Assembly (NCBI GenBank): GCA_035222895.1
Contig: JAVYIG010009964.1
Span: 1-64,000, forward strand
Source: Strongylocentrotus droebachiensis
Lineage: Eukaryota > Echinodermata > Echinoidea > Camarodonta > Strongylocentrotidae
Direction: 5' to 3'
Length of the DNA stretch: 64,000 nt
Shown here: one piece after another, positions 37,301-46,932 of the stretch
Position numbering within the stretch: position 1 is the first letter of the stretch
Layout: each line of letters opens with the position of its first letter
Made by a program: the position numbers and the translations under genes
The notes under the pieces: generated by a model
The model's input: only the letters and a program-made list of their open reading frames with translations
What the model was told of the DNA's origin: nothing
Database searches by the model: none

Positions 37301-40300
37301 AGGAACTGTCCATTAGGGTCTGGAGCTCCTGCTCCGTATGGGTTGCGACAGCAGCGTCATCCGCAAATAGCATGTCTCTGATCAGAACCTCCCATACTTT
37401 TGTTTTGGCTTTGAGACGGGGAAGGTTGAACAGGCTGCCGTCCGATCTAGTGTGTAGGTAGATCCCCTCTGTTGCTGAGCCGTAGACATGCTTCAGGAGT
37501 AAGGCAAAGAAGATCCCCAAAAGAGTCGGAGCAAGGACGCAGCCTTGTTTGACACCGCTGCGAATGTCAAAACAACCACTTGCTAGGACTTAGTTTTGAT
37601 AGGAAGGCAATATTTTGTCTTTCCATCCTTTGTGCAGTTATTCTTTTGGTGCTTTAAGTTAATTGTGTTTATATTGGTTGCTTCAGGTCAGGTCAGGTCA
37701 GGGGAATCTCTCCTGCTACTGGTAAAAATGTAGCCCAGTACTGTTTTAGTTTTAGTTTTAATCTCAAGTCTTCAGCTTCTGCCAATGAAGGACAGATCTG
37801 GTAGTGAAGTGAGTTGTAACCATTTCCATTAAAAAGTCTATTGACCTTTGGCTCGGGAATCTTGGGAAAGTTTGGATGCTCTGGTTGTCTGCCTCCATTA
37901 ATCAACCCAGTACTACTGGCATCACTACTTGCTGGATCCGATGATCTCATTGTTCTGACATGGAAAAGTGCTACCACTAAAACAAAGAGCAGGATGATTC
38001 CACAGACTACCCCCACTGCTATGTAGAACACACTGGTGGATGTCACTGCTTTCACCTTAGACTCAGTGACTAAATGTTAGTTATTAGTCCTAGGCCTGGG
38101 GTCTTCTCTCTGTACTGGATCCTTGGATTGAATAGGAACTCCTGGCATTCCTTGACACAATTTGGTTCTAATGGTATTAAGTGTGGTGATATTGCTGGCT
38201 GAGTATAGCGTTAGGTTGACTTGAAGCTCAATGATGGCTTCACCTCCTTCATGGCCTGTACATTCAAGCTGCATCTCAAACACTGTTTCTTTGACTGGAA
38301 CTTTCCCATCCTTTGTGATATTCAAACTTGGATGATACAATATCCTTGGATTCTTGGACTTCACAGACATGGAATAATAAACTTGTCTCTCACTGTACCA
38401 TGTATAATAGAGTTTATTAATCCCTGTTGGTACTGCTAAAGGGTAATTGGTAGCTGCTCGGTTAATCTTCCGTTCTCAGATATAATAGAGCTCTGCTGAA
38501 ACACCTACTAATCTTTTTACTTCAGCTGGGCTAATGAACAGGTTCATATATCCATTTACACAGTAAATACAAGAGAATAAAACCACACATTTAAGCAGAA
38601 TTATATATAATGTTCTTGTAGCCATTTTTGTTTTTTTTCTCCTGACTTCTTCACACACAGTAGCAAATGTAATGTCAATGACCCAAATACAGCACTCCAT
38701 GTGGTAAATTAAATTTGTGATTTCTTATTCAGGTGGCATCTGAATGAAGTGATGAGTATCAAGAACAGTATATTGCATGAATAATTGTTGCACATGGATT
38801 TCAATTCTGTAAATCATGTAATAATACTATTTTGTTATTTATAAAGTTACACAACTGCCTTGAAATTTCAAGATAAAAAGTTTTAGCAAGTCACAGATAT
38901 AAAAACTGTTTTGACAATTAGTTTTAATCGCATAGTGGGAGAAAATTCTGTAAGAAAGAGCCCATGTATTAGGAAATATTAGCTGAAGATTTGCTTTCTC
39001 ACTCTTATGTTCATGAAGGTACTAAATGAGGAGGAGGAGCCAAGAACTGACATGACAGAGGAAGAGTTCAATGAGGACGAATCAACCAAGGAGGAAGATG
39101 TAGATGGCAATGTATGTATGGCAGTTTATTGCAAAAATACATAAAATTACTTCTCACTTCTGAGGTATTGAGTAATTCCAATGGAATGTTTTGCACAGGT
39201 ACGTGATATAAATAACAATTGAATATGTTTTGTAATCAGTTGAGAAATGAAGCCTTCTGAGCATCTGGAAAGGGTTAACCATGAGTTCATGGATCTTGGG
39301 GGGAACTGACTGAAGTCAGTATGACTTAATTTGATTTCAGAGGGCTTTTTGATATTGTCATGTATTACCCCAAAAAATGTCAATTTTAACCCTATATACA
39401 TGTAGCTAAGGCTATTTAAAAACTGCATAGCCTGAGTGCGTTTCCGTTTGACACCGTTGTGTAGAAGAGCGTGGAAGATTCTTCAGTCGTCACCGCACAC
39501 TTACGATCCCCAGCAGCATGCACTCCATTCATAGACAGCTAAGATATGCACTACACATCATATGCAGGAACGAGCTGAGCTTGATCTAATCTAAAGGGGA
39601 AAACAATGAAGTACAGAAGGAAGAGAAGAGGAAATATAGGAAAAACAAAGAAATACATAAGGAAAGAACAGAGGTTATAGAGTTTATTGTATTTCTTTGT
39701 TTTTCATTTGATTCTCTCCTCTTCCTTTATGTATTTCTTTTTTCTTCCTTCCATCAATCTACATTTCTTTGTTTTATCTTGTACTTTATGCTCTCCCGTT
39801 ATGTTCAAATGATACATGTAATCAGGTTTTTGAGGAATTTTGGATCCGACGAGCAAGAACAAAATTATGCATAGCTTTAGAACTCCATGCCTGGGCGTCA
39901 CAAATTTGGTCTCAAAAGATGCATAGGACAAAAGTCCTGAAAATTTAGTGAGAGTTATTTTTGCTTTAAAAAATGTTGAGGGGAATGCTACTTTAGCCTT
40001 TCCTCGGGCTGCATGTATATAGGGTTAAACTTTCATTCAACCTTCCATTACTTCTTGATTCTTCATGCAGACATGTCCAAGAGATAGGGGAGAGCCATCC
40101 ACGAGACCAGAGAAAAACAAGGGATTCAAAGTCCAACCAAAGACAGCAGTAAGTGTAGCTTTTTAGCCATACATTAAATGTATGCATTCGTTAAATCACT
40201 ACTATTTTTTACTTGGTAGTGTCTGAAAATATATATGTGGCACAATGAGAACAATTTGCTGCAAAAAGATAAATTGTTCATGTTTTCAATACTTTGTTTT

Positions 40301-41776
40301 GCCCATAATGAATCTATGCTTTGCAGATGTTCATAAGTTCTTTCTCTGTGACTGTACTGCATAAGTGGAAAGTCATCAGGAAAATCTGGCTTTACAAATT
40401 ATTCCAGTATTAATATTAATCTATTAAAGTCCACTCCAAATTTGTATTAAGTTAAACCGAAAATGTGTAGCAGAGATATGTGTGGCAGTAATAGTAATTC
40501 CTGTAACGATTAAACAGGAATTTTTGTGGGGGTTATATGTTATAACATTTCAACCAAAGTCATCTACTTTCCCAATTTAATCATGTGATGTGTGTAGTGT
40601 TATGTTGGGAGATGATGTAAAGGCCTTCATTACACCAATACAGTAGAGCGTACGCCTTACAACCGGGAGGTCGTGGGTTCGAACCCCGGTCGTGTCATTC
40701 CAAAAGACATTAAAAGACGGGAGTTGCTGCTACCTTGTTTGGCGTTCAACAATAAGGGATAGAGCAACGTCGATCTGGCGCTGCTCAGTGGCTGCCGGGC
40801 TCACGATCAATTAGGCAAAAGGAATTTCCATTTTCGGTTTAACTTAATAAAATGATTATTGTATATATAGAAAGGAAAATGAAGTCTATTCTTGTCAAGA
40901 TCATACATCTCATCATCATCTTCTTCCTCACAAACTACATAGCTACAGAACTATAAATGCTTCATGACGCTTTGGTCCGGTGCAGATGAAACTTGATTAG
41001 TCAATTACTAGGAACAGCCTTAAAACTATCCATGGAAGGCAGCAAAGTAAAAGTAGCAAGGGGTAGATTGTTCCAGACGTGTATGGTCCTTGGTAGGAAA
41101 GAGTACAAGTTCCTGTCAATTCTGGATTCAATTACATTGTCTGCTATCTGCATCAGATGTGAAATGCTGACTTGAGTGATTTGCGTTTCTGGGATGAAAC
41201 TTGGTTAATGTTACTGTAGATTCTCCCTTGTGGATTAAGTAGAAATGTTTTTATCTGGCAATAAGTCGTCTCTTGGTTACCTGGTAGACTTTCCCAATCC
41301 AGTTTTTATAACATTCCGATGTCACTGGACTTACGGTGGTAATCATAAACCGCAAAACAGGGAAGCACCTCGTTGAACTTTGTCAAACATCCGAATGTAT
41401 TTAGTCTGGTTTGGAATAACCTATTGCTTACTGAACTGACCACTAAAGTCAGAGAGATCATAAGCTACATTTGTAGTAGAAAGAAAAAGGCAAGACTTTG
41501 TGTGGTTGTGAGTAATGTATTATATTTTCTGTAGATTAAGTTTTAAAACCATTCCGGTAATGTAATAACAGAGGGTGATAATTTCATCTGAAATTTTCTC
41601 CAGCCTCACGCTGCTCATAAAATAAAGTATTCTCCATGTGGTTTCACATTTATTTTTACTTGCAGAGCTCTGGTAGAATCTGCCCACCTACGATTGTGCT
41701 ACCAACGCCAAGACATGAGGAGGCTGGATTGAGATTAGACGACAAAACTCTACTACAATACGATATCAACAAGTGA
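28233..41776 (+). CDS. Crypton-type tyrosine-recombinase gene with two C2H2 fingers (decayed)
   Basis: Exons inferred from splice sites and phases: 28233-28564, 30055-30189, 30929-31089, 31607-31779 (or 31788), 32743-33399 (split by a LINE at 32778-33197), 33985-34056, 34601-34770, 35311-35594, 36046-36190, 39019-39111, 40071-40148, 41666-41776 (TGA stop). Encoded in order: acidic/basic low-complexity N-terminus, two C2H2-like fingers, a SAM-like core-binding domain, a tyrosine-recombinase catalytic domain and an acidic tail. Tyrosine recombinases cut and rejoin DNA through a covalent Tyr link; in animals this layout is typical of Cryptons, which are DNA transposons without reverse transcriptase. 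Frame breaks in about five exons plus the LINE insertion show that this copy no longer works, unless some breaks are assembly errors. A host gene derived from a Crypton is the alternative. No terminal repeats were found. Confidence 0.72.
28382..28522. repeat. GGA/GAA/AAC trinucleotide repeat
   Basis: Imperfect triplet repeat inside the presumed N-terminal exon; all long frames here are low-complexity. Confidence 0.9.
28760..29630 (-). mobile_element. LINE 3' end fragment (Jockey/CR1-like)
   Basis: The minus strand reads IIKKRSVRTINFADFCSHTD, then ISDLYYYCLGL, then HPTRQNDYFHLFRIRT and LGPTFWNTLNKEIHVESLSL then FKHKLRQSFFNSY-stop: the typical C-terminal region after the RT of many animal LINEs. 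Upstream RT is absent, so it is 5'-truncated, with one or two frame changes. It sits in an intron of the tyrosine-recombinase gene. Confidence 0.75.
30055..31089 (+). CDS. tyrosine-recombinase gene, zinc-finger exons
   Basis: Exon 30055-30189 encodes RRCPICREETSDI in one frame and MSKHLERKHRLNGEERWKYI in the next: the two halves of a C-x2-C...H-x4-H finger with a one-base shift between them. Exon 30929-31089 encodes a second, unbroken finger, AYCPKCPAKNLSNLLDHNKR followed by KHSGEK. Both fingers share the unusual H-x4-H spacing. Splice phase between these exons fits (two bases carried). Confidence 0.7.
30281..30475 (-). mobile_element. tRNA-derived SINE, family C, copy 3
   Basis: The reverse complement begins CGATAGCTCAGTTGGTAGAG (a clear tRNA A-box arm) and has CTGAGTTCGAAACC (B box), followed by the family C body. 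The best-preserved head of this family in the window. Confidence 0.88.
31075..31215. repeat. tandem duplication spanning a splice donor
   Basis: TACAAAGTGGTAAGACTTGA followed by TCTGACTGTAAAGT occurs at 31081 and again at about 31157, so the donor of the second finger exon is present twice. Confidence 0.85.
31607..31788 (+). CDS. tyrosine-recombinase gene, linker exon with tandem duplication
   Basis: Encodes EQQEEELNILQKYGRYVQFC then ISNIKRVEQLLGREGG. Near the 3' end a 19-bp unit (AACTCTTCGTTGACAAGGG) is present twice in tandem, which shifts the frame. Two possible donors follow (GTAATC after 31779 and GTAATG after 31788). Confidence 0.55.
31935..32170 (+). mobile_element. tRNA-derived SINE, family A, copy 1
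   Basis: B box GGGTTCGAACC at about 31951-31961, then a body shared with 40641-40850 (TTGTTTGGCGTTCAACAATA, GCTGCTCAGTGGCTGCCGGG) and a tail of GGACTATTAGGC then (TTA)n. Confidence 0.88.
32743..33399 (+). CDS. tyrosine-recombinase gene, core-binding exon split by a LINE
   Basis: The left part (32743-32777) encodes VYEKLKDQYQP; the right part (33198-33399) repeats the last codons (YQP) and goes on with KTVDKYLTSIGKFVSMLKVE, a SAM-like N-terminal domain typical of tyrosine recombinases. The two parts are separated by a 420-bp LINE flanked by TACCAGCCTA on both sides. The exon then ends at a weak donor GGTTCAT with the phase needed by exon 33985. Confidence 0.7.
32778..33197 (-). mobile_element. 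5'-truncated RTE-like LINE inserted in an exon
   Basis: On the minus strand it reads FRFVDYQKAFDSIEHTDMFD (RT catalytic block A region), then KIQRGVRQGDTLSPKIFTAT, then a stop and a short 3' region ending in GATA repeats, as in RTE-type elements. Perfect 10-bp target-site duplications TACCAGCCTA lie at 32768-32777 and 33198-33207. The reading frame is open over the piece, so it is fairly young. Confidence 0.88.
33984..36190 (+). CDS. tyrosine-recombinase gene, catalytic-domain exons
   Basis: Exon 33985-34056 (LIAVENLKGFHRQLMAQAEV) is followed by exon 34601-34770 with SPTELEDYRNLCILVALINT and then ASRSDVLTNLTVGHM, which holds the first catalytic Arg. Exon 35311-35594 has VPEHKT (the beta-hairpin Lys), an acidic insert, and in another frame ISTRAIRKTVATM (the second Arg box); an A8 run at the shift may explain the break. 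Exon 36046-36190 has MNHSLKTADTYYAARW, holding the His and the nucleophile Tyr, again with a one-base shift before it. All four catalytic boxes are recognisable. Confidence 0.75.
34205..34352 (+). mobile_element. SINE/LINE 3' tail
   Basis: GTAAAGCGCCTAGAAAG, then AGGCGCTATATAACA and (TTA)n. Only the 3' tail is visible; it belongs to the same tail type as the other GCGCTATATAA copies. Confidence 0.6.
35628..35905 (+). repeat. interspersed repeat with internal duplication
   Basis: Starts with CCTCCGCCTGGAGGCATATG (an inverted repeat at the head) and TTGTCCGTCCATCC, then two related segments with TCTCGCGA...CTAAA.AACCA. Non-coding repeat of a type common in marine invertebrate DNA, from memory; not assigned. 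Confidence 0.55.
36360..37565 (-). mobile_element. LINE 3' half (RT C-terminal part and zinc-knuckle region)
   Basis: The minus-strand frame begins SGVKQGCVLAPTLLGIFFAL, then FADDAAVATHTEQELQTLMD (FADD active site), then FTYLGSTVCSN, LLYGSETWT and LRWLGHVHRMEDG. One stop interrupts the frame, and the continuation (TGRPQLRFRDVVKRDLKALK) runs to the 3' end. A well-preserved, 5'-truncated LINE in the tyrosine-recombinase gene's intron. Clade not assigned. Confidence 0.88.
37690..38710 (-). pseudogene. RYK: intronless partial copy of RYK (WIF domain and membrane segment)
   Basis: One frame on the minus strand from about 38700 to 37693 with two in-frame stops. It contains a start and signal peptide (MATRTLYIILLKCVVLFSCI), the WIF domain (MNLFISPAEVKRLVGVSAEL, then LYYTWYSERQ, SLNITKDGKVPVKETVF, LQVNLTLYSASNITTLN) and the membrane segment (VFYIAVGVVCGIILLFVLVV), then part of the juxtamembrane region. 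The order and spacing match RYK, the Wnt-binding pseudokinase receptor. No introns interrupt it, so it derives from mRNA or a captured cDNA. The kinase domain is missing. The 3' side ends in a GGTCA tandem run at 37685-37702. Confidence 0.88.
39019..41776 (+). CDS. tyrosine-recombinase gene, C-terminal exons
   Basis: Three exons in phase 0: 39019-39111 (acidic, VLNEEEEPRTDMTEEEF), 40071-40148 (TCPRDRGEPSTRPEKNKGFK) and 41666-41776 (SSGRICPPTIVLPTPRHEEA, ending DINK-stop). They have no recognised domain but clean AG/GT borders and no stops, which suggests they were coding until recently. Confidence 0.6.
40641..40850 (+). mobile_element. tRNA-derived SINE, family A, copy 2
   Basis: Head AGTAGAGCGTACGCCTTACA, B box GTGGGTTCGAACCCC, and the same body as 31935-32170. 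Its 3' end lacks the TTA tail and ends in GGTTTAACTTAATAAAATG. In the intron between the last two tyrosine-recombinase exons. Confidence 0.9.
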
Positions 41777-41782
41777 TCATCG

Positions 41783-42946
41783 ATGCCTCACGATCCGATC
41801 CTACTCTGCTTAGGTGGGGGGGGGGGGGGGGGGTGCCACAAGTTCCGTCGTCGGCCCTGTAGTATTTACATGCTATACGACACCCTTAGAGGACATCATT
41901 CATTCCCACGGTTTCTCCTCGATGATATATGCCGACGACACCCAACTATACTGTTAAGTCTGGACAAGTTCTTCAAATGTTACCGAAGCTGGAAGATTGT
42001 CTACATGCCATTCGCTCCTGGTTGACTGAAAACTTTCTGCTCTTGAACGACAACAAGATGGAAGTGCTACACCTGTTTTCTCACCGAAGAAGAAATACAA
42101 TAGAACTCCCTCTGATTTAAATAACAAATGGTTGTGTTAATTCCTCCAAAACAGTTGTTAACCTAGGTGTTACATTTGTTCAAAACCTTTCAATGCGCCC
42201 CCATGTCAATAGTATCTGTCATAAAGCATCCTTCGCCCTGAGAAAAATTTGTAAAATTCGTAAATTCCTCTCCAAGTCATCCACTGAAATCCTCGTCCAC
42301 GCATTTATCAGTTCACTCCTTGACAGTTGTAATAGCCTGCTCCATGGAGTTCCGGAAAAAGATATGGACAAGCTGCAAAGAATCCCGAACTCTGCAGCAC
42401 TTCTAGTTTCTCTCACCAAAAAACATGACCATATTACACCAACCCTTAAACAATTGCATTGGCTCCCCATTCAATTTCGCGTTTAGTTCAAAGTTCTTCT
42501 TTTAACTTTCAAGTCTCTACATGGTCATGCCCCAAATTATCTTTCTGAACTGATTCAATTATACACACTCAATAGGCCCCTTCGTTCTGCAAATCAAACT
42601 CTCTTGACCGTTAAAAAAGCAAAAACAAAATACTTTGGTGATAAGGTCCTTTTCATGCTCTGCTCCACGTTTGTGGAATTGTCTTCCAGCCTCCATTCGT
42701 TGCATCTCTGATATTACTTTGTTTAGATCAAAATTAAAAACCTACCTAATGGAAAATGCATATTCAACGTAGTTCTTAAATTGTTAACTTACCTTGTTAT
42801 CTTATGTTTCATAATTTCACTTTAAATTTGTTCTCTTGTCATTACTCTGTTTAGTTTTAATTGTATCAATATTTTAAAGTGCTTTGATATAAATGTCTTA
42901 TGAAAAGCGCTATATAAGTAAAAGTTATTATATTATTATTATTACA
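41783..42946 (+). mobile_element. LINE 3' part, L2/CR1-like
   Basis: Frames read IYADDTQLY (split by a frame change after a G22 run at 41814-41835), CLHAIRSWLTENFLLLNDNK, LGVTFVQNLSMRPHVNSICH, then HWLPIQFRV and LLLTFKSLHGHAPNYLSELI. The 3' end has AAAGCGCTATATAAGT and (ATT)n. Multiple breaks. It begins only a few bases after the stop of the tyrosine-recombinase gene. Confidence 0.85.
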
Positions 42947-43612
42947 ATACTGATAGGGATAGGTTAAAAAGAAGGGCGGAACAATTCCGTTTTTGTAAGA
43001 ATCATATCAATAATTATAGACATGCTCTAAAGAAAGATTATTATGTGACAAATATCATTGAACATATACGAAACCCTACTCAGCTGTGAAAAATCTTGAA
43101 AGGTCTTAGTGGCAGTAATGCCCAATTTTCTGTTGACAAACTTGGAGTAAATGATGAGTATGTTCATAAACCTCTCAAAATAGCAAACAAACTTAATCAT
43201 TCATTTGCAAGGTTTTGTGTTATACCATTGGGTGCTCCCAAGATTTCTGATAATGGTAATGTACATCAAGTTTCTTGTAACCATATTTTTGCTTTTGCGG
43301 AAATTGATTCACAGTGTGTACCACTAGAGATTCTTAAAATGCTGGATATTAAAAAGGCAATAGGTATTGATGGATTGGACTCTTAATTACTTAAAGAAGC
43401 TGCACCGATTGTGTCATAGCAATTAACTCAGATGTTTAATTTTTCAGACAGGTCAGAAACCAAATCATTGGATGACTGCTATTAGTCAAATCAATCCACA
43501 AAAGTGGTGAAAAGCAATATATAAATAATTATCGCCCAATATCAATTATTCTCAATGTAGTGAAGGTTCTCGAAAGAGTGGTTTATGATTCACTTCATGT
43601 ACTTTTGCAAAA
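42947..43612 (+). mobile_element. LINE fragment, linker before the RT
   Basis: Reads LKILKGLSGSNAQFSVDKLG-like sequence (ILKGLSG... DKLGVNDEYVHKPLKIANKL), then LEILKMLDIKKAIGIDGLDS, then INNYRPISIILNVVKVLERV. This is the segment between endonuclease and RT in Jockey/CR1-type elements. Stops occur. Cut off by the next LINE piece at about 43613. Confidence 0.75.
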
Positions 43613-44150
43613 GACAAACACCTGGTTCAGACGGTCTCCTAATTGAATTTTATGAGACATTTTGAGCTGATATTAAAACTATAATGTGTGCCGTTTTTAA
43701 TAAATGTTATGCAATTAATAATCTTTGCACTTCAATGCGGAGAGGAATTATTACTCTGATACCCCAAAAAGACAGAAATTTACTCCTTTAGAAAATCTGG
43801 CGTCCCATTTCGCTGTTGAATAATGATTACAAAATATTAGCTCAGGTTATTTCTTTCAGGATAAAGAACGTTTTAGATTCACTTATTCATGAAGATCAGT
43901 GTGGTTTTCTGAAGGGTCGTTATATTGGAGAGAATATACGTCTGTTTATTGACACAATTGACCTATTGTAAATGTAATAATATCCCAGGCATTGCATTAT
44001 GCATAGATTTCGAAAAAGCATTTGACAGAGTAGAATGGAAGTTTTTGTATACAGTGTTACGTAAGTTTTACGTCAGGTTTACTAATCAGCCTCTTTGTAA
44101 TTATGTGTATAACTGTGAACACATAGGTTTTCATGAACCATCTTGATCTA
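43613..44150 (+). mobile_element. LINE fragment, L1/Tx1-like RT
   Basis: KTPGSDGLLIEFYETF, then RPISLLNNDYKILAQVISFR, then IHEDQCGFLKGRYIGENIRL and CIDFEKAFDRVEWKFLY. These blocks fit L1/Tx1-type RTs rather than the neighbouring piece. Several stops and frame changes; both ends missing. Confidence 0.8.
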
Positions 44151-46200
44151 TTCCTCGTCGATTCATTTTTTGTCTCTTCTCTTATGATCTTTAACTAGTC
44201 CTTCTGGTTGAGGTTACACAAAGCCAGATCAAGAGCAGTCTACATTTATGCCTCTTGGTGACTTCTGAAATATTTAGACTTCTTGATAAGGCTTTCACTT
44301 TCTATTGAAGGCACCACTTTCATGAAGAAGAACGCAGAGTAGAGGTTACTTTAAACTGTCTAGTTTCAATTGTATGTTTACTTGCTTTTCCATGTATCAC
44401 AGACTATCATTTGTACCATAGCTGTAATAAAGGCATATACAAATGTACTGACGAATTCATTCAGTGATTGCGTTATTTTTTGCTCTAAACCGCAAAAATC
44501 TTTGTTAATAATAAATAATAAACTCAAATGTGATATTTCCTTTTGAATAATGATAATGCACCAATGATGACAAAACTAATAATTACAAAGCTGGTAGAAG
44601 AAGGAAAGGCCGAAGAACAAAAAGGTGGAGGAGGAGGAAGGTAAAAGAATGATGATGATAAGACAAAACAAGAAGAAAAACAGAAACATAGGGCAAAATG
44701 AGAATGATGCAACTAATAAGAGTGATTATGATGACGATGAGAGGAAAATAGGGTTAGGATGATAACTAATGATAAAGAAGAGTGAAGATGATGATGTTGG
44801 GAAGAAAAAAGAATGATTATATCGAAGAGAGAATAAGAGAGAATAACAAGAAGGAGAAGAGGGAATGATTAACATTGATAAGAAGAATGATGGTGACGAC
44901 AATGATAAGACAAAATTTAGGATGATCATGATTAGAAGAGTGATGATGATAATGATAACTTATGATGATGGTGGTGATGAGAAGGAGAAGAAGATAAAAT
45001 GATGATAATGAAAAGAAAAAAGAATAATAATATTCCACTTTTATATAGCGCTTAAATGGAACTTCCACCATGACATCAAGTTCGTTCTAATAAAAGCAGA
45101 AAAATTAGAGGAACCTATCAATGAAAGATTATTAACATATTAATGATAATCATGAATTAAAGAGATGAGACTGCAACTAATTTAGAAAACCCTCGGTTAG
45201 CCTAAATAGAGGCTGAATAATTTATTTTATAATAACATTAAATTATGAAAGCATATGATATTGAAAATAATGAGTATGGGTTAGGGTTAGGGCTAGGGTT
45301 AGGGTTACAGTGTACTGTAATGAGCATTAGAGGGCGCTTTACGTTTTCGCCTGTAAATACCCCCCTTTTTAAATATTGTATTAAATTCATTTAAAACACT
45401 TTTCAAAGAGAGAAACGATTGAAAACGATTATGTAAATGTTTGAGTTTCAAACAGAAACATGCCTATTACGAATGAGTGTGATGAGATGAATACAGCTGG
45501 CTTTGTAATATGACGCGCACTTATATATTTTTATTTTACACCGGAATTATCAAAAACCTAGAAATATTTATACGTCCTTTTATATACTTTTTACGAAGGT
45601 ACTGGTTAAAATTTTCTGGAATGGCTTTCATCAAAGCTTATTCTTGCTGTTTCTGTACCTGGACTTTCGATATTTCATCCCTAAATTTAGAAATTTAGAA
45701 AAGATGTTGGCGCTCACTTATAAACGGGGGCATATAATTACTCGCAGTTGTAAGCAGAAATCTTTTTTTTAAAATATATTTCAGCAAATCCTGAGTGAAA
45801 TTTTGTTGGGAAGTGTCAGAAAATAGTTCAAAGTAACTAAATCCGCTTTTTATTTGAAGTTTATAACCCAAATAAAAAGGAAAATATTATTTTCTGAGGT
45901 GGAATATATCACTAGATTTTTATCATTCTTGATAACACCTCTAAATGGGAAGACGCTGCATACTAGTAAGGAGTCCAAGGGATACCTCTAAAAAAACAGC
46001 GAAAAGAACACTAGCGAATTGAAAATCCATGGAAGAATATAAATATTGTTTTTATATATAGAAAGGAACAAAAACTGCTATATCTTGTGCAAAATATCAG
46101 CCGTTATTTGTAATTAATAACGCTGCGATTCCAATGTCGCCAACTTTATTAGCGAACGAACTGCGTGATATAGGCTAATAGGAGAAGCTCTCCGCCGAAA
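44151..46200. other. purine-rich and AT-rich intergenic sequence
   Basis: GATGAT/GAAGAA-rich low-complexity sequence at about 44560-45040; the long minus-strand frames there are artefacts. An interstitial TTAGGG run lies at 45278-45307. No gene recognised. Confidence 0.6.
45278..45307 (+). repeat. interstitial telomeric repeat
   Basis: Five near-perfect TTAGGG units, one with a C change (GGGCTAGGG). Confidence 0.9.
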
Positions 46201-46242
46201 ATGATCCTTTCTCAAACCAGTCTTGTCGTGCACTTACTCGCT

Positions 46243-46354
46243 CCGGAGAGAGAGAGAGAGAGGGAGAGAGAGCAAGAGAGAGATAGAGAGGGAGAGAGAG
46301 AGAGGGCAAGAGAGAGATAGAGAGCAAGAGAGAGAGGGAGAGAGAGAGGGGGAG
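46243..46354. repeat. (AG)n microsatellite
   Basis: GAGAGAG tract with AGCAAGAG and AGATAGAG variants, like the tract at 26401-26642, just downstream of the actin-like gene's stop. Confidence 0.93.
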
Positions 46355-46409
46355 GTACAGATTTCTTATTTTCGAAGGCGTATCATGCTAGAAATTCCTA
46401 TTCTTAATT

Positions 46410-46932
46410 TCAAATGTTGAAGGTATCGACAACCGTTGGTCCATGTTCCTGATAGGCTTTCTTAGTAATCCACATTCCTTTATAAGCCGACAACGAGGCA
46501 AGAATCGAACCCCCAATCCAAACAGATTTCCTTCGCTCAGGAGGGCAGATGACCTTCAACGTTTCTTGTGGGACGCCCCGGCTTACAAGCTCTTGCTTCA
46601 AACGCCCACCAAATCCCCTGTGCATGGAATTTCCGCCGGTTACAACAACGTTTTCGTACAACGTTCTTCTGGTATCCACGTTGCAACGCTGCAACCCGCA
46701 GTATGCTATATCCGCTATACCCGATCTGTAGTGCAGCTTTGTATCGGCGTCACTGAGAAGAGCCGGTTTGAACATGGCCTCCATGCATTGAAACAATTCC
46801 CGACTACTATCTCTTGGCCATCGGGTAGCTGGTATCGTTCGGTTCTAATCTGAGTGCATGCCATTTCCCTCTCGAAGTCTTCTGCCACGTAGCAGCATCT
46901 TTCCTTGATTTCTCTCACGATTTCCCGCTCAG
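46410..46932 (-). CDS. actin-like gene, last exon
   Basis: Covers actin residues from about 204 to the end. [20 protein letters not shown], then [11 protein letters not shown], a frame change, then [40 protein letters not shown] and [20 protein letters not shown], ending TFNI-stop. Acceptor AACAG at 46933-46937 (minus strand). Confidence 0.85.

Noticed and set aside
44524-45071. Phe/Ser-rich minus-strand frames resembling membrane segments
   Set aside because: Low-complexity GATGAT/GAAGAA sequence; no conserved motif.
46443-46853. Plus-strand frame of 136 codons
   Set aside because: Antisense shadow of the actin-like last exon.
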